The notes beneath the pieces are model-generated. The model was given only the letters and a program-made list of their open reading frames with translations, was not told the origin of the DNA and ran no database searches. A stretch of DNA of 64,000 nt. It comes from JAFGRU01 sp963665915 (GTDB taxonomy: Bacteria > Desulfobacterota > Desulfuromonadia > Desulfuromonadales > JAAYDE01). Every line of letters starts with the position of its first letter. Position 1 is the stretch's first letter. Below, piece by piece: positions 8,128 through 16,026 of this stretch. Location: positions 658,814 to 722,813 of the forward strand of contig CAXXSG010000013.1 in NCBI GenBank assembly GCA_963665915.2, read 5' to 3'. Both the position numbers and the translations under genes were made by a program.

Positions 8128-8558
8128 AGACTCAATGTGCAGGGATTTACCAATTGTATTAGAAGTTACGCTTCTGGAATGAAATTAAGGTGTGTCAGGA
8201 CCACGTAACTGACAAAGCCGCCAATATGCGCCGATCAGGCAAGACGTCGATATTGAAGCTGTCTCATAAGTTATGTCAGAAGTTTTTCAGTGGCTAAACT
8301 CACCCATTGTGGGCAATTCCTAAAAACCCTGACCGATGAGAATGGCCATTTCTATGTCTGACAGATAGTGCCTTGTGATATCCCCGCCGAGAAAAAACTT
8401 TCCATTATTCAGTTTAATATAATCTTTATTTTTTACTGAAATGATGAGTCTGCAAACAGAACCCATAGTCATTTTTGACCGAAAGCTAGTTGCACCTCAA
8501 CAAGCCCCCTCGGTTTTTTACAGATGACAGGTTGGCAGCAACTTCTGACGTACTGCCT

Positions 8559-9065
8559 TTAATACGAAAAAACTCTTCGGTTGGTTGGTTGGGTCCAAGC
8601 TTTACCGACAGCAAAGAAATCAACAGCTTGGCATTTCGATAGCTCGATGCTTACGGAAGTTCCGTTACTGGTGAAGCCCACCAGGAGAATCGCGGTGTCA
8701 TTCGAACGGACCTGCACCATTGACGATATCTTTTCCGGGCTATGAAAGCGAGAGACCTCAGCTTTCATGAAGCCACCAGTGGTGCTCTCCGTTGTCAGAA
8801 ATTCCAGCCGTTTAATTTCCCTGAGTGACAGCTCCTCCATGACAGATCCGCTGGTAACCTTGATGGTCTCCATGGAATCATTGCCAGCAACAAACCTCAC
8901 GCGAAAGATTTCAACCTCACCACCCTCACTTTGGCTGCAAATAGCCTTAGCAGGTACGGCCTCCCGGGTTTGTGGCACTGGTCGCCCATTCCCACAAACG
9001 ATCTGGACGTTTCCTATCACCAAAGCTGTTACGAGTGAAAAAATAAAGCATCTTCGAATGCCCAT
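8559..9065 (-). CDS. Exported protein of unknown function
   Basis: A 168-residue protein if started at ATG 9065, chosen because a full AAGGAGG lies just upstream; an earlier in-frame GTG at 9083 would place that site inside the gene. Residues 1-26 form a signal peptide (MGIRRCFIFSLVTALVIGN, ending VCG). The mature part is beta-rich, with LREIKRLEFLTTES and a C-terminal SIELSKCQAVDFF, and two Cys that could pair. No family is recognised. It starts 14 bp after the stop of the upstream gene and is probably co-transcribed with it. Confidence 0.65.
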   Translation of the reverse strand: MGIRRCFIFSLVTALVIGNVQIVCGNGRPVPQTREAVPAKAICSQSEGGEVEIFRVRFVAGNDSMETIKVTSGSVMEELSLREIKRLEFLTTESTTGGFMKAEVSRFHSPEKISSMVQVRSNDTAILLVGFTSNGTSVSIELSKCQAVDFFAVGKAWTQPTNRRVFSY

Positions 9066-9079
9066 GATTGTCCCTCCTT

Positions 9080-9802
9080 TCACTGGTCAGGGAATTTAAT
9101 CTGTTTGACCATCAGTTCGGAAACTTGTTGTGTGCGTTCATTCCCGATATCCAGGACGAGTTGCTCAATCGTTTTGTATCCGGCGTATGCATTGAAGGCT
9201 GGGTCGAAAGTCGCGCATGGACTTTTCACACGCTTCGTAGGAGTACAGTAAAGATCACCCAGCCATTCATTTATTGCCTGAGAAGCTGTATTGACACTTA
9301 CACCATAATTGTGCAGGGCTTGTTCGACAGGAGACTTTTTAGTATCCTTGGATATCCGAAACACAATTGCCAGTGCCTGAACCTTTGCGTACGCGTCATA
9401 CCGCTTTAATTTGATCTGACTTATGTCATTCAAAAGGCGGACATATTCCCCCTTATTTATCTCCGTCTCCAATGTAACAGGTATAATCGTATAGTATTCT
9501 TGCCAGATCGAATTGCTGTACACCAGGAACTGGCTCAAACATTCTTGCATTAACGCAGATTGCCTGGCTCTTCGTTCGTGCTCTCTTTGAAAATGCGGAA
9601 CAAGAGCCGATGTGATTATTGAACCAAGCAGCAGTAAAACAAAACCATTGCTCAAGTAGCCAAGCACCTTATCGAAGGCATGCTTTGGTTTCTCGGCTAG
9701 ATACGCTTCCTGGGCGACCAGGGATGCGTAGCGCATTTCGGCACGTATGCGTACACGCTCATCCTCGGATAAAGGGTTTTGGGTCGATTGTTGCTCGGTC
9801 AC
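9080..9802 (-). CDS. Single-pass membrane protein of unknown function
   Basis: A 240-residue protein: an acidic/charged N-terminal part (about 1-45), one transmembrane helix (about 47-67, YLSNGFVLLLLGSIITSALV), then a long, probably helical domain on the other side of the membrane. Two Cys near the C-terminus (in LYCTP and SPCATF) may pair. I recognise no domain. It is the first gene of a two-gene unit with the exported protein downstream. Confidence 0.65.
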   Translation of the reverse strand: MTEQQSTQNPLSEDERVRIRAEMRYASLVAQEAYLAEKPKHAFDKVLGYLSNGFVLLLLGSIITSALVPHFQREHERRARQSALMQECLSQFLVYSNSIWQEYYTIIPVTLETEINKGEYVRLLNDISQIKLKRYDAYAKVQALAIVFRISKDTKKSPVEQALHNYGVSVNTASQAINEWLGDLYCTPTKRVKSPCATFDPAFNAYAGYKTIEQLVLDIGNERTQQVSELMVKQIKFPDQ

Positions 9803-10127
9803 GAGAAACCTCCAGCTCGAATGCTGCCCACGATTATTAAGTGGTTTTTATAGACTTTACCCACCTTTTGCCTCTCGTCAAGGTTATTACAATTCCTGAA
9901 AATTAAGATGAATTTTATGTCGAAGCTTGTTCAAGGCGAGCTCGAATCTTGCGATCTCTGTCAGATCGAGTCGCGGATATCGCCCTTTTCTCCCGCATCC
10001 TCGCGCGGTTTTTTTTCTGCAAAGAGGTCCCGGTCATCGGAAGCGAATTCAATCGTGTAAAATTTGAGTGGTCAGGGCTGTATAATCCTTGAAAATTTTT
10101 CCGGCGAGGTCAGAGGGGAGGAACGAC
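9803..10127. promoter_or_regulatory. Divergent intergenic region before rtcA
   Basis: This 325-bp region separates the minus-strand membrane protein gene from plus-strand rtcA. A perfect TATAAT occurs at 10081-10086, about 42 bp before the rtcA start, but the -35 box at the right spacing is weak. In Escherichia coli rtcA is sigma-54/RtcR controlled; no GG-N10-GC site and no rtcR gene were seen here. A GAGGGGAGGAA ribosome-binding site precedes the ATG at 10128. Confidence 0.35.
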
Positions 10128-11193
10128 ATGATTCACATCGACGGTTTCCGGGGCGAAGGGGGCGGTCAGGTCCTGCGCACCTCTCTCTCCCTCTCTCTCC
10201 CTTTCTATCCTTACCTACCGTCCGCTGCGTATCGAAAATATCCGCGCCGGGCGGAAAAAACCCGGTCTCATGGCCCAGCATCTCAAGGCTGTTGAAGCCG
10301 CCTCAGCGATTAGTGGCGCCCGGGTTAAAGGCGCTGTTTTCGGCGGTACAACGCTGGTTTTTGAACCTCAGGGGATTTTACCCGGCCGCTATCGGTTTGA
10401 CATCGGTACTGCCGGGTCGACCTCCCTGGTCCTGCAGGCGATCCTGATTCCCTTGAGCTTTGCCGCTGCATCCTCCAACGTGATTGTCACCGGCGGAACG
10501 CATGTTTCCTGGAGTCCATCCTTCCACTATTTGGAAAGGCATCTAAACCTGTTTCTGAAGAAAATCGGTTTTGACCTGGACCTGGAGCATGTGGCGGCGG
10601 GTTATTATCCCCGGGGTGGCGGATGTGTCAAAGCGACGATCAGGCCGGCCCGAAATATTTCAGCCCTGGATCTGATTTTACGAGGAAAGCTGAAAAGGAT
10701 CAGCGGATTATCGGGAGCGACGAACCTGCCGGAGCATATTATTCAGAGGCAGGCATCTCAAGCCCGAAAAAGGCTGAAAGAAGCGGCTTGCCCGGTATCC
10801 ATCGAGGAAAGGCTGATTCCGGGAAACGGCAAGGGTACATTTCTCAACTTGCGGGCTCAGTTTGAAGATTCGCAGGGTTGTTATGACGCGCTCGGAGCCA
10901 GAGGCAAACCGGCTGAGCGGGTGGCGGACGAAGCCTCGGACAGCCTCCTCGGTTTTCTGCAAGGTGCTGGAGCCATTGACGAGCATCTGGCCGATCAGCT
11001 CATTCTCCCCCTCTCTTTTGCTTCAGGAGTCTCGCGCCTGAAAACGGCGAAGATCACGTCTCATCTTCAGACCAATGTGGAGGTGGTGCGGAAATTCATG
11101 TCTGTCCGTATTCACATCAAGGGGGAGACAGGGGAGCCGGGGGAGGTCGAAATCGAGGGAAAAGAGTTCAGCTCCAGCAATTTGATTCATTGA
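10128..11193 (+). pseudogene. rtcA: RNA 3'-terminal phosphate cyclase, frameshifted
   Basis: RtcA converts RNA 3'-phosphates to 2',3'-cyclic phosphates using ATP. The N-terminus (MIHIDGFRGEGGGQVLRTSLSLS, family signature) is in one frame from ATG 10128. The rest, starting around ILTYRPLRIENIRAGRKKPGL and running to 11193, is in the next frame. The shift occurs in a CT-rich tract at about 10181-10205; removing one base restores a 354-residue protein of normal length. The catalytic His is retained in TSHLQTN near the end, and GTAGSTSLVLQ and YPRGGG are intact. Because everything else is conserved, this is a recent mutation, a sequencing or assembly error, or a slippage-controlled gene. No rtcB or archease gene is adjacent. 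Confidence 0.85.
10181..10200 (+). repeat. Tandem CT-rich tract inside rtcA
   Basis: Two back-to-back copies of CTCTCTCTCC, followed by CCTTTC-like sequence, sit exactly where the rtcA reading frame is lost. Short CT tracts slip during replication and are also error-prone in sequencing. A one-base length change would switch the gene between full-length and truncated forms. Confidence 0.8.
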
Positions 11194-11198
11194 CGGGG

Positions 11199-12212
11199 CT
11201 AAACAGGCCCTAAACTCCGATCCGGTTTGGGAGTCTTTTCAGTTGACGGAGGAAGAATCGGGTACTGGATGGCAGGCTGTCTTCCGGTCAGGGTTTTCAT
11301 GAACGCGACTATTGCCAGCGCTTCCTCTCGGGAAACAGGTATGCCGAACTGGTATTCCGCCATGATCAGCACGGTTTCCGTCAGGCTCCAAGTGCTGGCG
11401 TCATGAAAATAGGGGGCGGTCAGCTCAATATTTCTCAGCAGAGGAACTTTGAAGACATATTTGTCCTGCTCTTTTTTGGTGACCTCATATCTACCCAGCG
11501 TTTTGGTGTCTTTTTCATAAGGCTTGACGATGCCGAACTTCTGAAAAGAATTTCCGCCGACGCCGATACCGTCATGGCAGGTGATGCACCCTTTCCCCTT
11601 GAAAAGTTGATACCCTGATTTTTCCGCCTCCGTAAGGGCCTTGTTATCCCCGCCCAACCACATGTCGAACCTGGAATCGGGGGTCAGCAGGGTTTCTTCA
11701 AACGCGGCAATGGCATCCGTGGCCTGATCTATAGTAATTTTTTCGCTACCGTACGCCTCCCTGAACCAGGCCACATATTCGGGAATGGATTCAAGGACCT
11801 GGATGACGGCTTCATGAGTGAATGCCATCTCTACAGGGTTTTTAATGGGTTCTCCGGCCTGTTCTTTCAGGTTTTTTGTCCGCCCGTCCCAGAATTGGGC
11901 AAGGTTGAATTTCGCGTTCAGAACCGTCGGCGAGTTGATCGGTCCCGACTGCCAGGCATGCCCGATGGAAGTCGGCAGGTTGTCGGCCCCGCCTGTGCCG
12001 AGGTTATGGCAGGAATTGCAGCTCAACAGGCCTGATCTGGAAAGTCTCGGTTCAAAGAAAAGTTTTTTGCCCAGTTCGACCTTGGCCGGATTCACTTTTC
12101 CAACCGCAGGAATCGGTTGTATCGACTCGTTGCGGCCTTTATCGGCTGATGAAAGATCGCTGAAGGCAAGAGCCAGTAGGCAAATGATCGGTATGGATTT
12201 AAATCGCTTCAC
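11199..12212 (-). CDS. Di-haem cytochrome c peroxidase
   Basis: A 337-residue periplasmic enzyme of the CcpA/MauG-like family that reduces hydrogen peroxide with electrons from c-type cytochromes. It has a signal peptide and two CxxCH haem sites, CNSCH (about 65-69, peroxidatic domain) and CITCH (about 209-213, electron-transfer domain), plus NSPTVLNA, FWDGR and LRNIELTAPYFHD, all family hallmarks. I chose GTG 12212 because GAGAGGAG lies just before it and the signal peptide then begins MKRFK; an ATG at 12230 overlaps the upstream gene's stop. It follows the CHASE2-HD-GYP gene directly, but a functional link is unproven. Confidence 0.9.
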   Translation of the reverse strand: MKRFKSIPIICLLALAFSDLSSADKGRNESIQPIPAVGKVNPAKVELGKKLFFEPRLSRSGLLSCNSCHNLGTGGADNLPTSIGHAWQSGPINSPTVLNAKFNLAQFWDGRTKNLKEQAGEPIKNPVEMAFTHEAVIQVLESIPEYVAWFREAYGSEKITIDQATDAIAAFEETLLTPDSRFDMWLGGDNKALTEAEKSGYQLFKGKGCITCHDGIGVGGNSFQKFGIVKPYEKDTKTLGRYEVTKKEQDKYVFKVPLLRNIELTAPYFHDASTWSLTETVLIMAEYQFGIPVSREEALAIVAFMKTLTGRQPAIQYPILPPSTEKTPKPDRSLGPV

Positions 12213-12223
12213 CTTGCTCCTCT

Positions 12224-14245
12224 CTACCATTTCCCGGCGGGAGGCAACGGCGCAATTTTTCCTCCGTTAACGTTCTCGGCGAATTCCCTGGCAATAGGTC
12301 TCCAGCGTTTTTCACAGCGGAGGAAAGCCTCCACGATTTCCGGATCGAACTGAGAACCGTTTCCTTCCGCAATGGTCTGTGTCGCGTCCTCATGGCTCAT
12401 GGCCTGCTTGTAAATTCGTTGGCTGACGAGGGCATCATAAACATCTACAATTGCCATCAGGCGTCCGGCAAGGGGTATTCCCTCGCCTTTAAGCCCCTGA
12501 GGATAACCACTTCCGTCCCACCACTCGTGATGGCAGTAGACAATATCCTTGGCCAGTTGCAGGACCCTGTCGGCGTGAGCTCCGACCCGCTCTTCGGCTT
12601 TAAGAATTGCTTCACGGCCATAAACCGTATGAACTTTGATCTCTTCAAATTCTTCAGGTGTCAGTCGACCTTTTTTAAACAGCAGTCGGTCCGGGACGCC
12701 AACCTTTCCGATGTCGTGCAGAGGAGCCAGGTGAAACAGAAGTTCGATGGTATCCCCTGTGAGAAAATGTCTGAATTTCGGGTGGGTGGCCAATTCCTCA
12801 CAAAGCACTTTCAGATAGCGTTGGGTGCGTTGAATATGCTCACCGGTTTCGTTGTCGCGGATTTCCGCAAGAGCTGCCAGCGACTGCATCATGATATTCT
12901 GCATCATGCTGGCCTGGCGGTTGTGGCTTTGAGCTTTTTTTTCCTCGCTTCGGAATTTCACCAAGGTGACTGTCGGCATCAGGGCGGCGAGGAGAATCAG
13001 GGAAGTGAACGGTGAAAAAAGGAGGCCATGACTTTGGAGCATCCAAAAGCTCCCTCCCCAGATGGCCAGGCCCAGGCATGCTGTCAGCATGATGCCGGCC
13101 AGCAGCGGGATAAAAGCCAGAAGTAAGGTGACAAGAATGCCGAGAGCCAGAACAACCAGCACCTCGATTCCCGGCATGTAGGCGGGTCGGGCCAGAAAAT
13201 CACGGTTCATGAGGTTGGCTAAAACCAGACCATGGATATCGATGCCGGAAACCCCGGTGGCTATGGGGGTATTCAGATTGTTTTCCAGTCCCGGGGCCGT
13301 CGTCCCGACAAGGACGATGCGGTCCTTGAAAACGTTTTTATCAATGCGATTACTCAGAACATCCGCTGCGGAAAAGTGGATCAGGCTGTTCTGGGCCGCC
13401 GGGAAATGAATCAGGAGGTTTCCCTGAGTATCCAGAGGGATGCGGGTTTCATCCAGGAAGAGATATTGGGGGCCAAGAGGTCCGATTTTTAAAAGTACAT
13501 TTTGGGAAGGAAAAGCCTGAAGAAAGGTCGCCAGGGCCAGGCTGGGATGAAGCTCACCATCATAGTGCACCAGGAGGGGAATGCGGCGAAAAGTACCGTC
13601 AGGGTCCGGCGATGCGTTGAGAAATCCCGAGCCGGCCACGGCTTCAGCCAACTTTGGCAACGGCGCGGTTACCGTCGAGGCGCTGAAAAGGCTGGCCGTC
13701 GGATTTTTGGAGTTTTTGGTGGAAAACAGGCCTACGTTCAGGGGATGAAGAGATTGAGGCTTACGTGGGTCTTCCCCGGTTTGTTTGAAAGTGAATTTAT
13801 AGCCGAGGACAAAAGAACCCTTTTGAAGGGTTTTAGCCAGAAAATGATCGTGCCTCAGAAGTGTTTGGAATTCGTGAAGATGAGGTTTCAGTTCCAGGGC
13901 AAGGGTTTTCGGAAGTGCCTGGTTGCTCCGGCCGGTTTCGGCAAAGAGAATATCGATGCCTGTGGTCCGGGCACCGGCCTGCTCGATTTTTTGAAAAAGC
14001 ACGGCAAGCAGGTTGCGTGGCCAGGGCCATTGGCCGAACTCCCGGAGACTGGCCTCATCCAGATCGATAATGACCGGTCCCTTTGCAGGAGGGTGACGGG
14101 GCATTTCACTGACCAGCGTGTCGAACAGCCGGTTTTCAATGGTATTCAGAAAAGACGGCCGCCAGAATGTCAGCATCGCTATCAGCAGGGTCATGAAAAG
14201 GCCGCTGATGAGAATCCATAGGCGTGTTTTTGGTCTGCCGGTCAT
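12224..14245 (-). CDS. CHASE2 sensor with HD-GYP phosphodiesterase domain
   Basis: A 673-residue membrane protein. An N-terminal membrane segment (about 9-29) leads into an extracytoplasmic CHASE2 domain (about 40-350, starting PVIIDLDEASLREFGQWPWPR), then three closely spaced transmembrane helices (about 355-425), a short coiled linker, and an HD-GYP domain. The metal-binding HD is at 510-511 (HDIGKVGVPD), with HHEWWDGSGYP at 572-582. The output is predicted to be hydrolysis of cyclic-di-GMP in response to an envelope signal. Its stop overlaps an alternative start of the peroxidase gene. The OmpA-like and FecR-like genes upstream are often found with CHASE2 proteins. Confidence 0.9.
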   Translation of the reverse strand: MTGRPKTRLWILISGLFMTLLIAMLTFWRPSFLNTIENRLFDTLVSEMPRHPPAKGPVIIDLDEASLREFGQWPWPRNLLAVLFQKIEQAGARTTGIDILFAETGRSNQALPKTLALELKPHLHEFQTLLRHDHFLAKTLQKGSFVLGYKFTFKQTGEDPRKPQSLHPLNVGLFSTKNSKNPTASLFSASTVTAPLPKLAEAVAGSGFLNASPDPDGTFRRIPLLVHYDGELHPSLALATFLQAFPSQNVLLKIGPLGPQYLFLDETRIPLDTQGNLLIHFPAAQNSLIHFSAADVLSNRIDKNVFKDRIVLVGTTAPGLENNLNTPIATGVSGIDIHGLVLANLMNRDFLARPAYMPGIEVLVVLALGILVTLLLAFIPLLAGIMLTACLGLAIWGGSFWMLQSHGLLFSPFTSLILLAALMPTVTLVKFRSEEKKAQSHNRQASMMQNIMMQSLAALAEIRDNETGEHIQRTQRYLKVLCEELATHPKFRHFLTGDTIELLFHLAPLHDIGKVGVPDRLLFKKGRLTPEEFEEIKVHTVYGREAILKAEERVGAHADRVLQLAKDIVYCHHEWWDGSGYPQGLKGEGIPLAGRLMAIVDVYDALVSQRIYKQAMSHEDATQTIAEGNGSQFDPEIVEAFLRCEKRWRPIAREFAENVNGGKIAPLPPAGKW

Positions 14246-14275
14246 TGGTGAGCAATTACATAAGTGAAAAAGTGC

Positions 14276-14881
14276 TCAACGGACGGTGATTTCCACGCGA
14301 CGATTGCGTGGTTCGAAAACATTATCGCCGGTTGGAACCAGAGGATTGCCTTCTCCGTGGGAGCTGATTTCCAGAATGTCGGGGGCAACACCCCGGGCTG
14401 ATAGAATCCGACCAATAATTTCCGCGCGCTGGCGGGAAAGCTGCAAGTTGTAGGAAGCGGCGCCGGACGTGTCCGTATGCCCGATGACGCTGGTATCGGT
14501 CGATTGCCGCTCGTGAATGGTCTGCAAAACTTCCGGAATCAATTTCTGTGAATCCTGTGTCAAATCAGTGGAGTCGGCTTTAAAATAAAGGATAAAGCGT
14601 TCCGGCGGCAGGGGTTGAGCAGCCAGAGCGTCTTTGAAGATCGCTTTTACTGTGGTCGGGTCCATTTGCTGGGGTTTTATTGGGGCCTGCTTGGCACTAT
14701 TCATTCCCGTTGCCTGCCAGGGCTTTGATAAGGACTGGGTCCCCTGGGCATTAGAGACGGTGATCTTTCCGACGGATCCGTCCTCTTCCGGAAGGAGGAC
14801 GAAAACATTGCGGGGAGTGCTGCAGGCGGTCAACCAGAAAGCGAGAAAAAACGCTCCAAACCACAACAGATATCGTTTCAT
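14276..14881 (-). CDS. OmpA-family outer-membrane lipoprotein
   Basis: A 201-residue protein. A lipoprotein signal ends at LTAC (Cys about 20). A spacer of about 70 residues leads to a C-terminal OmpA/MotB peptidoglycan-binding domain (about 95-201) with YFKADSTDL, the VIGHTDTSG block, NLQLSRQRAEII and the terminal RNRRVEITV. It should tether the outer membrane to peptidoglycan. It sits between the FecR-like gene and the CHASE2-HD-GYP gene, all on the minus strand with gaps of 117 and 30 bp, so the three probably form one signalling or envelope module. Confidence 0.88.
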   Translation of the reverse strand: MKRYLLWFGAFFLAFWLTACSTPRNVFVLLPEEDGSVGKITVSNAQGTQSLSKPWQATGMNSAKQAPIKPQQMDPTTVKAIFKDALAAQPLPPERFILYFKADSTDLTQDSQKLIPEVLQTIHERQSTDTSVIGHTDTSGAASYNLQLSRQRAEIIGRILSARGVAPDILEISSHGEGNPLVPTGDNVFEPRNRRVEITVR

Positions 14882-14998
14882 GTTTTTCCTTCCTCTGTTT
14901 TTTCATTTTTGCGAAGCCATTCACGTTGGCGACTTTTTATGAGTGCATCAAACGTGAGACCCTGAAAATCTGCGGCGCCAACCTTTCAAAGGTGCTTT

Positions 14999-15448
14999 TC
15001 ACCCTTCGATTCTTATCAGAAAACGGGTGCCGCGCACTCCGACCATTGCCACCGGCGTTTTGATCTTGACCGCCTCCGGAGCCAGTTCAGCCATCTTTCC
15101 GGAGACATAAGAGGCCATCCCCCGCAACAGTCGCAGGACCATGGACATCTGGTTGTCACCGGGGGAGAAGACGAATTCATCAATGATCATTTCGCTGTCC
15201 GATCCCAGGGAAAGGAGGGTGTCATCCCGAAAAATGACCCCGATGCGACCGCTGGGGCCGGTGCGAAGAGTATCCCCTTCATGCAGCTTCAAACCAGCGT
15301 GGGCAGCCATAGATCCTTCGCTTCGGATTACAAAGACTTCTCCTTCCGTGGTCTTGATGCTTCCCACCACCGGGTCAGCAGCCTCAGCGGCAACGGCTAA
15401 AACAAGAATCCCTATGGTTGCCAAAAGAATTTTCGAAATTTTCTGCAT
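14999..15448 (-). CDS. Periplasmic FecR-domain protein
   Basis: A 149-residue protein if started at ATG 15448, preceded by AAGGAGG; a longer frame upstream has no ribosome-binding site. A signal peptide (to about AEA, residue 21) is followed by one FecR domain: VGSIKTTEGEVFVIRSEG, then LHEGDTLRTGPSGRIGVIF, and the closing IKTPVAMVGVRGTRFLI. In iron uptake FecR transmits signals to a sigma factor. Stand-alone forms like this one instead accompany CHASE2 and OmpA proteins, and their role is not established. It is the first gene of the three-gene unit. Confidence 0.85.
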   Translation of the reverse strand: MQKISKILLATIGILVLAVAAEAADPVVGSIKTTEGEVFVIRSEGSMAAHAGLKLHEGDTLRTGPSGRIGVIFRDDTLLSLGSDSEMIIDEFVFSPGDNQMSMVLRLLRGMASYVSGKMAELAPEAVKIKTPVAMVGVRGTRFLIRIEG

Positions 15449-15606
15449 GAGCCCTCCTTGCTGTTCTGCCAAAACACGGACAATGAGAAACCATTCATAT
15501 ACTAACATAAATCCGGGAAAACAAAACCCGAAGGCGAGGCTTTTTGCCCGTTTTGTCGGCTTGGAAAGACATAATTCATTGCAACCAAGGCGACCAGTGG
15601 ACTTGG

Positions 15607-15879
15607 TCATCCGAAAAGAATCGTTTTCATAAAAATGGAATCAAGCCCACATTTTGAGGTCTGTGTTATTTGAGTTATGGTCTCAAAATTGCTGATCCCC
15701 CTGACCAAAAGCTTTGCCAACTCACGCAGCATCCGGAAAGAAGTGAGAACTTCTGAGCCCAAAGCCAGAGGCCAGCCTGCTCCTGATGTGATTTCTACCC
15801 TCCGGTGGTTTTGGCTGGAGGACTGCCCTGTTTCCGCAAAAAGTCCGCTCGGGTTCCGTGGGTTAATGTTAAGTGTCAT
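15607..15879 (-). CDS. Possible small protein, weakly supported
   Basis: ATG 15879 on the minus strand, with AAGG about seven bases upstream, opens a 90-codon frame in the 578-bp gap between the FecR-like gene and the GGDEF gene. The product is hydrophilic to mixed with no signal peptide and no motif that I recognise. Nothing else explains the stretch, but the composition is not clearly coding. It could equally be the leader or promoter region of the divergent genes. Confidence 0.2.
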   Translation of the reverse strand: MTLNINPRNPSGLFAETGQSSSQNHRRVEITSGAGWPLALGSEVLTSFRMLRELAKLLVRGISNFETITQITQTSKCGLDSIFMKTILFG

Positions 15880-16026
15880 TTTTTTGCCTTGACGAACAGC
15901 AACCTGATAAGTGTTAGAATGAGTTGTCCTGGTCTTTTGGAAGTAGTTCAGTGACAGGCTCAAAAGCAAAAAATATGATTTTCAATGTCCAGTTGTTTAT
16001 AACCGCATAGCTTTGATGAAAAGCAC

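Noticed and set aside
13502..14221. 239-codon plus-strand frame opposite the CHASE2-HD-GYP gene
   Set aside because: Antisense shadow of a clear gene; composition Arg/Gly/Lys-rich with no motif.
15607..15969. 120-codon frame with an earlier start at 15969
   Set aside because: Only the shorter form from 15879 has a plausible binding site; the longer one has none, and even the short one is doubtful.
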